Below, piece by piece: positions 1-9,455 of a stretch of 64,000 bases of DNA (position 1 is its first letter; each line of letters starts with the position of its first letter). The notes under the pieces are model-generated. The model searched no databases. It was not told the DNA's origin and worked only from the letters and a program-made list of their open reading frames with translations. This DNA comes from Prauserella alba (lineage in GTDB: Bacteria > Actinomycetota > Actinomycetes > Mycobacteriales > Pseudonocardiaceae), in contig NZ_JAMTCH010000009.1 of NCBI RefSeq assembly GCF_024171735.1, positions 88,062-152,061 of the forward strand. The letters run 5' to 3'. Position numbers and translations under genes: made by a program.

Positions 1-287
1 ACCTCCTTGAGCAACAGCTGCATGAGGATGACCTCGAACCAGATGCCGTTCGTGGCGATGCTGGCCATCTCGTGCTTGCCGAGCTCGATGCGCTGCTCCG
101 GCGTGAGCCGGTCCCACAGCTCGGTGCCGTAGAGACTCGAACGCTCCTCGGGGATGAACCGCTTGCCCTCGACGAGGGGAGCGTCCCAGTCGATGTCGAC
201 CTCAGGGTCGTAGAACTTGTTCGCCGACGACTTCAGAAGACGCTCAGCGGTCTTCTCCCGCCCGGCATCGCCCAGGGTCCGCGTCAT
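1..287 (-). CDS. AurF-like diiron oxygenase, N-terminal part (runs off window)
   Basis: The first 95 codons of a gene read leftwards out of the window. The ATG at 287 has AAGGTGG about 9 nt upstream. The peptide begins MTRTLGDAGREKTAERLL and continues with RLTPEQRIELGKHEMASIATNGIWF, written here only in part, which matches the N-terminal helices of AurF-type p-aminobenzoate N-oxygenase-like proteins. Family members are non-haem diiron enzymes; most metal ligands lie beyond the window. It is divergent from the TetR gene at 412 and shares a 124-bp promoter region holding a clear operator, so repression by that TetR is likely. The substrate cannot be inferred. Confidence 0.8.
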   Translation of the reverse strand, partial: MTRTLGDAGREKTAERLLKSSANKFYDPEVDIDWDAPLVEGKRFIPEERSSLYGTELWDRLTPEQRIELGKHEMASIATNGIWFEVILMQLLLKE

Positions 288-389
288 TGCGGCTTACCAC
301 CTTTCACGGCTGACGGCTGACTGCTCCGTGGAGCTGCTCCGGAAGCCGGAACCGCTGCGGGAGCACCGTTCGCAGTTTGTGTAACTTCC

Positions 390-402
390 AGTAACAGTTA
401 CT
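390..402. promoter_or_regulatory. TetR-type operator, AGTAACaGTTACT
   Basis: A perfect 6+1+6 inverted repeat, AGTAAC-A-GTTACT, lies between the divergent oxygenase (start 287) and TetR (start 412 or 421) genes. It is flanked by CC and CTGG, which extend partial symmetry. Spacing places it over the TetR promoter and upstream of the oxygenase promoter. Inference: autoregulatory operator controlling both genes. Confidence 0.65.
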
Positions 403-411
403 TCTGGTAGC

Positions 412-1218
412 ATGCGAGGCATGCCGGACCCTGTCAAGTCGAGCAAGAAGAAGTCGTCCGACAAGGCATCACCCGGAAGTGGTGACGCCCGGAAGGACCG
501 CTGGCGCAAGCACCGCATCGCGCGCCGGGCCGAGTTCGTCGACGCGGCACTCGCCGCACTCGAGGAACAGGGCCCCGACCTGGGCATGGAACACGTCGCG
601 GCCGCGGCAGGCGTGACCAAGCCGGTGCTCTACCGCCACTTCGAGGACAAGGCCGACCTCTACCTCGCACTCGGCGACCGCGGCACCGAGATCCTCTTCG
701 AACGCCTCATGCCCGCGATCAACACCGAACTCGCCCCGGTGCCCCGCATCCGCACGGCCCTCGACGCGTTCTTCACCGTGCTCGAAGAGCACCCCAACCT
801 CTACCGGCTGCTCGCGCGCAGACGGTTCGCCGACCGCCCGCTGGACTCGGACGTCACCGACGTCGTCGCCGAGGACAAGGCGCTCATCGCCAACGCGCTG
901 ACCGCACTGCTCGGGGACTACCTGCGCATGTTCAGCGTCGACTCCGGCGCGGCCGAACCCTGGGCGCACGGCGTGGTCGGGCTGGTGCACAACACCGGCG
1001 AATGGTGGCTGGCCAGACAAAGCATGAGCCGCGACGCCGTGGTGGAGTACCTGACCCAGATCATCTGGGCGGCCATCGACGGCCTCGCCAGGCAGCACGG
1101 CATCCAGATCGATCCCGACCGGCCGGTCGAGACCAACAAGATCGTCCAGTTCAGCCGCAGCGAGGACGCCGGCGACGAGACCGCACGCCCCACCGACGAA
1201 GCTGGAGCAGCACAATGA
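412..1218 (+). CDS. TetR/AcrR family transcriptional regulator
   Basis: A protein of 268 residues with a basic Lys-rich N-terminus, a TetR helix-turn-helix at about residues 57-82 (GVTKPVLYRHFEDKADLYLA) and an all-helical ligand-binding C-terminus. It is the counterpart of M. tuberculosis Rv3208 by neighbourhood (DUF3107, MiaE-like protein and RhlE follow). An ATG at 412 and another at 421 are both possible; neither has a convincing ribosome site, and the operator ends only 9 nt before 412, so a leaderless or downstream start is plausible. The stop overlaps the next ATG (ATGA), indicating translational coupling. Confidence 0.9.
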   Translation: MRGMPDPVKSSKKKSSDKASPGSGDARKDRWRKHRIARRAEFVDAALAALEEQGPDLGMEHVAAAAGVTKPVLYRHFEDKADLYLALGDRGTEILFERLMPAINTELAPVPRIRTALDAFFTVLEEHPNLYRLLARRRFADRPLDSDVTDVVAEDKALIANALTALLGDYLRMFSVDSGAAEPWAHGVVGLVHNTGEWWLARQSMSRDAVVEYLTQIIWAAIDGLARQHGIQIDPDRPVETNKIVQFSRSEDAGDETARPTDEAGAAQ

Positions 1219-1541
1219 GCGAACACGACGAGGACGGCTACACCGGCACCGCGACCCTGCTGGTGGAGGAGACCGAAGTGGCGGTGGAGGTCCACCTGCG
1301 CGGCCACTTCCAGCCGATCGACGGCTACTACCACTGGTACGGCCGGATCAAGCCCAACGACGAGCTCACGACCCTCACCGGCGGCAAGAAGCGGAAGGTG
1401 CAGCTGCGCACCCCGGAGGGCACCGCCGACGGCGAGATCTCCGACCCCGACCCGTGGGACCGCTACCGGATCACGGGCACGAGCACCCCACCGTTCGCGG
1501 TGCCGACCACACTCGACGAGGTCGAAGCCGCCGCCCACTGA
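1215..1541 (+). CDS. DUF4873 domain protein
   Basis: A 108-residue acidic soluble protein with no signal peptide. The N-terminal segment GYTGTATLL, followed by HLRGHFQPIDGYYHWYGR, is typical of DUF4873, a small beta-rich actinobacterial family often encoded beside monooxygenases and TetR regulators. The function of the domain is unknown. The ATG overlaps the TetR stop by 4 nt, so the two are one transcription unit next to the divergent AurF-like oxygenase. A linked role with that oxygenase is inference. The gene ends before a strong hairpin at 1559. Confidence 0.8.
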   Translation: MSEHDEDGYTGTATLLVEETEVAVEVHLRGHFQPIDGYYHWYGRIKPNDELTTLTGGKKRKVQLRTPEGTADGEISDPDPWDRYRITGTSTPPFAVPTTLDEVEAAAH

Positions 1542-1558
1542 ACCGGGCCCGCAGACGA

Positions 1559-1597
1559 CGAACGCCGCGCCTCCCCTTGCGGGAGACGCGGCGTTCG
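1559..1597. terminator. Bidirectional hairpin between convergent genes
   Basis: Arms 1559-1575 and 1581-1597 pair over 17 bp with one C-A mismatch; the loop is CTTGC. It lies midway between the DUF4873 stop (1541) and the DUF3107 stop (1617), so it can serve both strands. There is no strong T-run on either side, as is common in high-GC actinobacteria. Confidence 0.75.
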
Positions 1598-1616
1598 CGG
1601 TTCGAGGGGCTGCGGA

Positions 1617-1847
1617 TCAGCCGCCGACGGCGAAGCCGACACGACGGGCGTCCGACGGCGCGATCTCGACGTAGGCGATGCGGTCGGACGGGACCAGGTA
1701 CTTGCGGCCCTTGTCGTCGGTCAGGCTGAACAGGCCGTCGTCGGCACCCAGCGCTTCGGCGACCAGCTTCTCGACCTCCTCGGCCGTCTGGCCGCTGGAC
1801 ACCACCAGCTCCCGCGGGGTGTCCTTGATGCCGATCTTGACCTCCAC
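1617..1847 (-). CDS. DUF3107 protein (TB9.4-like)
   Basis: A 76-residue protein starting at a GTG at 1847 with a strong GGAGG site about 6 nt upstream. It reads VEVKIGIKDTPRELVVSSGQ at the start and ends with a conserved YVEIAPSDARRVGF segment. This matches the DUF3107 family, whose M. tuberculosis member is Rv3208A (TB9.4); the molecular function is unknown. The neighbourhood (TetR on one side, MiaE-like protein and RhlE on the other) is the same as in mycobacteria. It is followed by the bidirectional hairpin at 1559-1597. Confidence 0.9.
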   Translation of the reverse strand: MEVKIGIKDTPRELVVSSGQTAEEVEKLVAEALGADDGLFSLTDDKGRKYLVPSDRIAYVEIAPSDARRVGFAVGG

Positions 1848-1918
1848 GTGCAACCTCCGCTGCGAAAAAGTTGAGCCTGTTCGTTCCCCGCCCAGGCTAG
1901 CGCGCCACCCCGGAGAAA

Positions 1919-1968
1919 GCCCCCAAGGGCACTGTGGTTGCACTGGGTGCGACGAACCTTCCCCTCGC
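1919..1968 (+). repeat. Dispersed GCCCCCAAGGGCACC element, copy 1 (diverged)
   Basis: A 50-bp stretch beginning GCCCCCAAGGGCACT and ending CTTCCCCTCGC. It aligns with the copies at 2069-2117 (opposite strand), 32309-32412 and 63433-63482. The central half has lost the GGCGTT-C-AACGCC palindrome seen in the best copy. Confidence 0.8.
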
Positions 1969-2050
1969 TCGGGGGCGCGACCACGGGTACGAGTGTCACG
2001 GCACGTGGGCACGACGCGTTTCTCCGGCCAGCAAGCCCCGGCCACCCACC

Positions 2051-2078
2051 CTTCCCCACGCGCCGGCGCGTGGGGAAG
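2051..2078. terminator. Perfect 28-bp palindrome after the MiaE-like gene
   Basis: CTTCCCCACGCGCC followed directly by its exact reverse complement, with no unpaired loop bases. It lies about 57 nt beyond the stop of the leftward MiaE-like gene and overlaps the end of the inverted GCCCCCAAGG element. It may be a terminator or the palindromic tip of that repeat. Confidence 0.55.
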
Positions 2079-2117
2079 ATTCGTCGCGTTGAACGCAACC
2101 AGGGTGCCCTTGGGGGC
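2069..2117 (-). repeat. Dispersed GCCCCCAAGGGCACC element, copy 2 (inverted)
   Basis: Read on the minus strand it runs GCCCCCAAGGGCACCCTGG then TTGCGTTCAACGC and ends AATCTTCCCCACGC. It is inverted relative to copy 1 about 100 bp away, so together they can form a long stem. It sits between the MiaE-like stop and DUF3107. Confidence 0.85.
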
Positions 2118-2134
2118 TCCGCCGGCGGTTCTGT

Positions 2135-2791
2135 TCAGCCCAGGCCGAGGACCTGCATGCGCTTGGCGTGTCCCTGCTGGAGCTTGCGGAACAGCGCGGC
2201 GATCCCGGACAGATCGACCGAGCCGGCCACGATGAGCTCGGCGAGCCCGTCGCGCTCGGCCACGATGTACTGCGCCTGCGTCAGCGCCTCCCCGAGGAGC
2301 CGCCGCGACCACAGCGACAACCGGTCGCGCTGCGTGCTGTCGGCGTCGATGGCGGCCGCCACCTCGCGTTCGGCGAACGCCGAATGCCCGGTGTCGTCGA
2401 GCACCGTGAGCACGATGCGCCGCACCTCGTCGTCGAGCACGGTCGAGAGCTCGCGGTAGAGGTCCGCGGCGAGGTTGTCCACGACGTACGCCTTGACCAG
2501 CGACTCCAGCCACGTCCGCGGGGCCGTCGACTCCTGGAACGCGTCGACGTGCTTGCGGAACGGCTGCATCGCCTCCTCGACCGACGCGCCGTGGGCGTGC
2601 AGGTGGTTGGCGAGCATCTCGTAGTGCCCGATCTCCGCGCCCGCCATGGACGCGAGTGCGACCCGCCCGGCCAGGGTGGGCGCCGACCGCGCATCCTCGG
2701 CCAGCCGATCGAACGCCGACAACTCGCCGTAGGCCAGAACCCCGAGCAGGTCGACCACGCCGCCACTGATTTCCGCACGCGCCTCCGTCAC
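2135..2791 (-). CDS. Ferritin-like protein (MiaE-like fold)
   Basis: A 218-residue helical protein starting at a GTG at 2791 (GTGACGGAGGC); a GTG at 2800 is an alternative. The core GVVDLLGVLAYGELSAFDRL gives a helix with Glu, and AGAEIGHYEMLANHLH gives an ExxH pair; further Asp/Glu and His follow near VLDDTGHSAFAERE. This is the ferritin-like diiron layout related to tRNA hydroxylase MiaE; actinobacterial members (Rv3210c type) have no proven substrate. It is divergent from rhlE, as in M. tuberculosis. Activity on tRNA is only a family-based possibility. Confidence 0.8.
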   Translation of the reverse strand: MTEARAEISGGVVDLLGVLAYGELSAFDRLAEDARSAPTLAGRVALASMAGAEIGHYEMLANHLHAHGASVEEAMQPFRKHVDAFQESTAPRTWLESLVKAYVVDNLAADLYRELSTVLDDEVRRIVLTVLDDTGHSAFAEREVAAAIDADSTQRDRLSLWSRRLLGEALTQAQYIVAERDGLAELIVAGSVDLSGIAALFRKLQQGHAKRMQVLGLG

Positions 2792-3111
2792 GCCGTTCAC
2801 CGTAGTCGAGACCGCAAACCGGGCAGCAGTTACCAACGACACGTGATCAAATGCGGCGGGCGTCACGATATGTCGGCGTCTTCGCTGTACACTGAGGAAC
2901 CGAGAGCGATTCTCACCACTCGTGGACCGCCGCGAAAGACATATTCGTGGCAGGTGAACACGCAGGTGAGAAGCAATGTGCGTGCACGCCTCGGCGATGT
3001 TCCCACACCGTATTTCTTCGCTGGTCACGAACGCGAAAACACGGATGTGAGTGTGGTCGAGCCATCGCGGTATATGCCTGGCTTGCGCGCCGGTATGAGA
3101 GAGGCGATTTC
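2792..3111. promoter_or_regulatory. Divergent MiaE-like / rhlE upstream region (320 bp)
   Basis: No gene is seen. GC content is clearly lower than in the neighbours from about 2850 to 3110, as expected for a promoter and 5'-UTR. GAGAGAGG at about 3097-3104 is the best ribosome site for the helicase. A GTG at 2947 opens the helicase frame but would add a Cys- and Arg-rich, unconserved-looking extension. Confidence 0.5.
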
Positions 3112-4872
<1,761 letters not shown>

Positions 4873-4877
4873 CGTCC

Positions 4878-6179
4878 GTGAGCTCCACCGGATCACCTTC
4901 GCCGGATTCCGGCGGCACGGCCGACGACACGGCCCACAGCGGCGGCTCCGCACCGACCACGGTGCAGAGTCGCCGCTCGCCGTGGAACCGCCGCCGCGAC
5001 CGCGTCGCAGCCGCGCTGCTCGGCGTGGCCGTCGTCATGGCCGGTCTCGTCGTCTGGGCAGGCAGCGACAGCAGGGCCACGATCAGCGAGACCGCTCCCC
5101 CGCCCGCGGGCACCCCGGCGCAACCGGCGTCGGTGCCCGCGGAGTTCCACGAGGCCTGGCGGGCACCGAGCGCCGCGACCCCCGCGCCCGTCGCGACGGC
5201 TGGCACCGTGGTCACCGGCGACGGCGGTGAGGTCACCGGGCGGGATCCCGAGACCGGTTCCGTCCGCTGGCGGTACGCCCGCGACCTGCCACTGTGCACC
5301 GTCGGGGCCGAGTGGGAACGCGCCCTGGCCGTCTATCGCAAGGACGCAGGCTGCAGCGAGGTCACCCAGCTCGACGCGGCAACCGGCAAGCGTACGGCAC
5401 AGCGCAACGGGGACGCCGAACGCGGCACCCGGCTCGTCGGCGACGGCGGCTACGTGACCACCACCGGCGAGCGGCTGCTCAACACCTGGCGCGACGACCT
5501 GGTCAAGAGCATGGAGTTCGGCCGGGTGTACGCGCAGGTCAACGCCGGATACCAGCCGCGGCCTAACTGCCGGTACGGCACCGTCGCCGCGGCATCGGGC
5601 AGGGTCGGCGTGATCGAACGCTGCCCCGGCCGCAGTGGTGCGTTGTTGACCGTGCTGAAGGCGGCCCCCGAGGAGTCCGACCAGCCGGAACAGGAGTTCT
5701 CCCAGCCGTTGCCCGAGCGGGGCGCCAAGCTCGTCGCGATGGTGCCGGGCGGCTCGGCGGTGCTGCTGCCGGAGGCGAAGGAACTGGTGCTGTTCGACGC
5801 CGAGGGCCGGGAGCGGACCCGGTATCCGCTCGACCTTCCCCGGTCCGATCTGGACCGGGAACCGCGCGGCGGGGTGATGCCCACCGTCCGTGGACCGTGG
5901 AACGTCTACTGGTTCACCGGATCCCGCACCATGGCACTGTCCACAGCGGACCTGACTCCGCAGTGGACGGTGCACAACACGCGCGGCGCGGGAACGTCGT
6001 ACGCGGGCCGGTACCTCGCACCGATCGGCGGCGGCCTCGCGGTTCTCGACCCCCGCAGCGGCGACACGGTACGCACGATCGCCGTCGACCGCGACGGCCA
6101 CCGCGGGCCGATCACCATGGCCACCGCAGGCCCGGTCCTGCTGGAACGCCGCGGCGACGAGGTGGTGGCACTGCGGTGA
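4878..6179 (+). CDS. Membrane-anchored PQQ-like beta-propeller protein (Rv3212-like)
   Basis: A 433-residue protein starting at a GTG 5 nt after the rhlE stop. A Ser/Thr/Asp-rich cytoplasmic N-terminus is followed by RRRDRV and one transmembrane helix at about 46-65 (VAAALLGVAVVMAGLVVWAG). The outside part begins with an Ala/Pro linker and has propeller-like blades, for example GRDPETGSVRWRY and QLDAATGKR, resembling PQQ-enzyme repeats that here probably form a scaffold rather than an active site. The gene order rhlE then this protein is the Rv3211-Rv3212 order. Function unknown; co-transcription with rhlE is likely. Confidence 0.8.
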   Translation: MSSTGSPSPDSGGTADDTAHSGGSAPTTVQSRRSPWNRRRDRVAAALLGVAVVMAGLVVWAGSDSRATISETAPPPAGTPAQPASVPAEFHEAWRAPSAATPAPVATAGTVVTGDGGEVTGRDPETGSVRWRYARDLPLCTVGAEWERALAVYRKDAGCSEVTQLDAATGKRTAQRNGDAERGTRLVGDGGYVTTTGERLLNTWRDDLVKSMEFGRVYAQVNAGYQPRPNCRYGTVAAASGRVGVIERCPGRSGALLTVLKAAPEESDQPEQEFSQPLPERGAKLVAMVPGGSAVLLPEAKELVLFDAEGRERTRYPLDLPRSDLDREPRGGVMPTVRGPWNVYWFTGSRTMALSTADLTPQWTVHNTRGAGTSYAGRYLAPIGGGLAVLDPRSGDTVRTIAVDRDGHRGPITMATAGPVLLERRGDEVVALR

Positions 6180-6209
6180 CCGGAGCACCTCGATGACCGG
6201 AGACCCTCG

Positions 6210-7040
6210 ATGACCGCGTTCTCCCAACTGTCCCCGCACGGCGGCAGGCGGATCGACCTGCCGGGAGGCCTCGCCGCACTGTCCGGCCCCGAGCCGGCCG
6301 ACGCGGCGGGTACGGCACTGCTCGTGCCCGGCTACACCGGGTCGAAGGAGGACTTCGCCCCGCTGCTGGACGGCATCGCCGACGGCGGGCTGCACCCGCT
6401 GGCGATCGACCTGCCCGGCCAGTACGAATCACCGGGTCCCGACGACGAGGCTGCCTACTTGCCGGACCGGCTCGGCGAGGTCGTCGCCGAGCTGGCCACC
6501 TCGCTCGACGGCCCCGTCGTGCTGCTCGGCCACTCCTACGGCGGGCTGGTGTCCCGCGGCGCCGTGCTCGCAGGTGCGCCGGTCGCCGGCCTGACGCTCC
6601 TCGACAGCGGCCCGGCCCGGCTACCCCACGGCCTCCGCTCGCAGGCACTCGAAGCGGGCGAACCGCTGCTGCGCGCCCAGGGCGTCGAAGCCGTGTACGC
6701 GATCCGCGAGCAGCTCGGCGGTCTGCCGGCCGCGGAACTGCGCGCGTTCCTGCGCACCCGGTTCGTCACGTCGAGCGCGGCCGGGCTGCTGGGTATGGCC
6801 AGGGGGCTGCGCACCGAACCGGATCGCACCGACGAACTCGCGGCCGCACTCGGCGACCGCCCCGCACTGGTCGTCGCGGGTGAACACGACGATGCCTGGT
6901 CGGTCGATCAGCAGAAGGACATGGCCCGCAGGCTCACCGCGGCCTTCACCGTGGTTCCGCAGGCGGCCCACTCCCCCAACACCGAGAACCCCCACGCCCT
7001 GCTGGACGTCCTGCTGGCCGAATGGCGTGGTTGGCTCTAG
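6210..7040 (+). CDS. Alpha/beta hydrolase
   Basis: A 276-residue soluble alpha/beta-hydrolase. The nucleophile elbow GHSYGG lies at 107-112 (Ser109); the acid is probably Asp227 or Asp228 in VAGEHDDAW and the base His254 in AAHSPNTENP. The oxyanion loop VPGYTGSKEDF is at about 39-49. The start ATG has GGAG 9 nt upstream. Substrate unknown; the fold covers esterases, lipases and peptidases. It follows the propeller gene by 30 nt and ends in a six-unit 21-bp repeat array. Confidence 0.85.
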   Translation: MTAFSQLSPHGGRRIDLPGGLAALSGPEPADAAGTALLVPGYTGSKEDFAPLLDGIADGGLHPLAIDLPGQYESPGPDDEAAYLPDRLGEVVAELATSLDGPVVLLGHSYGGLVSRGAVLAGAPVAGLTLLDSGPARLPHGLRSQALEAGEPLLRAQGVEAVYAIREQLGGLPAAELRAFLRTRFVTSSAAGLLGMARGLRTEPDRTDELAAALGDRPALVVAGEHDDAWSVDQQKDMARRLTAAFTVVPQAAHSPNTENPHALLDVLLAEWRGWL

Positions 7041-7060
7041 CCGTCGCCGTGCCCAAACCG

Positions 7061-7186
7061 CGCGTTGCGCATTCCGGGGCCCGTGTTGCGGATTCGGGGG
7101 CCCGTGTTGCGGATTCCGGGGCGCGTGTTCTGCACGCGGACCCGCGTGTTCTGCGGTCGGGGGCCCGTGTTCTGCGTTCGGGGTGC
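7061..7186 (+). repeat. 21-bp 3'-end repeat array, 6 units
   Basis: Six units in exact 21-nt register begin 20 nt after the hydrolase stop, on its sense strand. The first three are of the CGTGTTGCGGATTCCGGGG type and the last three of the CGTGTTCTGCGTTCGGGG type, so both subtypes meet in one array. The next gene is convergent. Confidence 0.9.
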
Positions 7187-7268
7187 CCACGTCGGTCGCG
7201 TGACCGGACTCGCCGGACGACTTCGCAGACGTCCCGGCGGCGGCATCCGTCGATTTCGTTTCGCGTGG

Positions 7269-8198
7269 TCAGTGGTCCACCCAGTCGGGCGCCCAGACAT
7301 CGTCCGGGGCCTGCGGCCCCGTGGTGTGCAGATGGTCGCGTAGTGCCGTCAGCAGGGGATGCTGGTCCCCGCTGCGGGACAACAGGAGGTGCGGGTAGAC
7401 CGGTGTGGGTTCACGCAACGGGATGCGCCGCAGGTCGTAGTTCTCGGGCCACAGGTACCGATCCCCACTGCCGACGAGGGTGGCCAACGAGGCCGAGTCG
7501 GCCAGCGCGTCCATCAATGCCTCGTCGCCGAAGTGGGGGCCGAGCGCATCGATGCTCAGTCCGAAAGCCTCGGAAAGCGTCTCGTAGAACGCGGCCCACT
7601 CCGCGTCCGGCCTGATCCCCGGGATCCATATGCGGTGGTCCGCCAGGTCCGCAGGCCTGACGGAGGCCGCGTCCGACATCGGGTGGCCCGGCCCGACCAG
7701 GAGTTCCAACGGAACGTCCAGGAGCCGATCAGCGGCGATCCCGGCCGGGATCTCGGCCGCAGGCATGGCGCGGAAGGACGCGTCGATAGTTCCTTCGAGC
7801 ACCGCCTTGGCTGCTTGGGCGGCATTCTCGGTGCTCAGCGTGACCGCGTCCAGGTTCATGTCGGGCTGGGAGCGGTAGAACCGGTAGACGGCCTGGGCCG
7901 GAGCGATGCGCCGGTTGAGGACATCGACGCGCAACGGCCGGTTACCGGGCCGTACGGCCTGTTCAGCCCGGTCGGTAGCGGTGAGGATCCCCTTGGCGTG
8001 CGGCAGGAAGACCTGTCCGTCCAAGCTCGGCCTGGAGCCGCGGGAGGTACGCACCAGGAGCGCGGCGCCGAGGTGCCGCTCCAGGGACGCGATTCGCTTG
8101 GAGACCGCCTGCTGGCTGATCCGCAGCTCGTCCGCCGCTGCCTGGAACTGGCCGGTCTCGGCGACGGCCACGAACGTCCGCAGTGCATCGACATCCAC
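7269..8198 (-). CDS. LysR family transcriptional regulator
   Basis: A 309-residue LysR protein. The winged helix-turn-helix occupies residues 1-60 ([18 protein letters not shown], then [20 protein letters not shown]) and the rest is the two-lobed effector domain. It is divergent from the acetyltransferase at 8288, with an inverted repeat at 8216-8230 in the shared 89-bp region, the usual LysR arrangement. It probably controls the acetyltransferase and itself; the effector is unknown. The gene ends opposite the repeat array that follows the convergent hydrolase. Confidence 0.9.
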   Translation of the reverse strand: MDVDALRTFVAVAETGQFQAAADELRISQQAVSKRIASLERHLGAALLVRTSRGSRPSLDGQVFLPHAKGILTATDRAEQAVRPGNRPLRVDVLNRRIAPAQAVYRFYRSQPDMNLDAVTLSTENAAQAAKAVLEGTIDASFRAMPAAEIPAGIAADRLLDVPLELLVGPGHPMSDAASVRPADLADHRIWIPGIRPDAEWAAFYETLSEAFGLSIDALGPHFGDEALMDALADSASLATLVGSGDRYLWPENYDLRRIPLREPTPVYPHLLLSRSGDQHPLLTALRDHLHTTGPQAPDDVWAPDWVDH

Positions 8199-8215
8199 AC
8201 CACGATCGTACTTTC

Positions 8216-8230
8216 ACAACTCATGGTTGT
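8216..8230. promoter_or_regulatory. LysR operator candidate ACAAC-N5-GTTGT
   Basis: An inverted repeat ACAACtcatgGTTGT lies 18 nt upstream of the LysR start and 58 nt upstream of the divergent acetyltransferase start. Position and symmetry fit a LysR binding site; the arms are only 5 bp, so the call is tentative. Confidence 0.4.
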
Positions 8231-8287
8231 TTCTGCTGTCCGTTCGCGTTGTTTGATCCCGTGTTCCGGCGGTGGTGGGATCGGCGC

Positions 8288-8839
8288 ATGTCCACCCGCA
8301 CAGCACAGGTCATGCATGTTTATTCGCCCGAGTTCACACGCCACACGGAACGAATCGCGGAGGTGACCGATGCGACGTCCCGGCTGAACATGCTGCCGTT
8401 CAGCGACAGCGAAGGGCGCGCGGAACTACTTTCCGTTGTTTTCGGCAAGCCACTTCCGGAGTCGGTCACCATCTACCCGCCACTGTTCACCGAGTACGGA
8501 CTCAACACGACGTTCGGGGAGAACGTCTTCGTCAATCAGGGGTGCACGTTGATGGACAAAGGCGGCATCCACCTGGGCAACGGCGTCATGGTCGCCCCGA
8601 AGGCCAGCCTCATCACCGGAGGGCACCCGCTGCCGTTGGCCGAACGCCGCGAGCACCTCTCGTTCGCCCCGATCGTCCTCGAAGACGACGTTTGGGTCGG
8701 GACGGCGGCCGTGATCACCCAGGGAGTGACGATCGGCGCCGGTGCGGTGGTCGCTGCGGGTGCCGTCGTCACCCGCGACGTGCCCGCCGGCACCATGGTC
8801 GCAGGCGTCCCCGCTCAGGTGATCAAGACGATCGATTGA
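8288..8839 (+). CDS. Sugar O-acetyltransferase (maltose/NodL type)
   Basis: A 183-residue left-handed beta-helix acetyltransferase. An N-terminal helical segment ([18 protein letters not shown]) precedes hexapeptide repeats; the conserved [18 protein letters not shown] and ITGGHPLP segments match maltose acetyltransferase/NodL, with the catalytic His in GGHPL. It uses acetyl-CoA to acetylate a sugar or small hydroxyl acceptor. The ATG at 8288 is chosen because frames upstream do not look coding; an ATG at 8312 is possible. Divergent from a LysR gene that probably regulates it. Codon choice is somewhat less GC-biased than in its neighbours. Confidence 0.85.
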   Translation: MSTRTAQVMHVYSPEFTRHTERIAEVTDATSRLNMLPFSDSEGRAELLSVVFGKPLPESVTIYPPLFTEYGLNTTFGENVFVNQGCTLMDKGGIHLGNGVMVAPKASLITGGHPLPLAERREHLSFAPIVLEDDVWVGTAAVITQGVTIGAGAVVAAGAVVTRDVPAGTMVAGVPAQVIKTID

Positions 8840-9044
8840 ACCCGACCGTGACGGATTTCGTGAGCCGGAACAGGCACCCTCCAGGAAGGTTCCGCAGTCC
8901 TGGTTTCGTGCCCGGGTGACGGACGTGCCGACCGAACAGCCGGATCACTTCGCGCCGGTGGCTCGGCGCCGGGTCTGGTGAAGCTCGCCGGGGACGCGCC
9001 GGGCCCCGGCTCCAGCCGGACTCACACCCGACGTCGACGGGCCC

Positions 9045-9455
9045 TCACGCCCACCAGCACGTCCACAACACGACACCGGCGATGCCGATCACGCCGGCAC
9101 CCGCCAACCCTGCAGCCGGACCCCGCTCCCTGTCGACCATCACCACCTGCAGCGCGAGTGCCACCACCGCACCGAGCACATGCCACACGACGACCGCCGT
9201 ACCCGCCGCACCGTCGGTGGCCAGCGCCACCACCAGCACCACGGCCGCCAACAACGCGAACCCGGCGGCAACCGAGCCGGTGAAACCCCGCCACACGCGC
9301 CCGGCCGTTCCCGGTGCCTCCGGCTCGGTCACAGGCGTCTCCAGTGGTTCGGTGTGGTCGGCCGATTCCGTGGGACCGGCCGGTCCGGTACGTGTGGTCG
9401 CGGCCGTGCGACCCGTTGCTGCGGTCGTATTCGTCCTGCCCGGTGACCGGGTCAC
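9045..9455 (-). CDS. Small membrane protein, three transmembrane helices
   Basis: A 136-residue protein with a Thr/Ala/Gly-rich N-terminal tail of about 50 residues and three predicted helices at about 59-79, 86-106 and 114-134, ending WTCWWA. No family recognised. The GTG start overlaps the stop of the upstream RecB-like nuclease gene by 4 nt (GTGA), so the two are translationally coupled. The 205 bp between this gene's stop and the acetyltransferase stop hold no evident gene. Confidence 0.65.
   Translation of the reverse strand: MTRSPGRTNTTAATGRTAATTRTGPAGPTESADHTEPLETPVTEPEAPGTAGRVWRGFTGSVAAGFALLAAVVLVVALATDGAAGTAVVVWHVLGAVVALALQVVMVDRERGPAAGLAGAGVIGIAGVVLWTCWWA

Noticed and set aside
7022..7343. 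Repeat-coded proteins (PGPVLRIRG type)
   Set aside because: The 21-nt period keeps every frame open; these frames have no ribosome site and exist on both strands.
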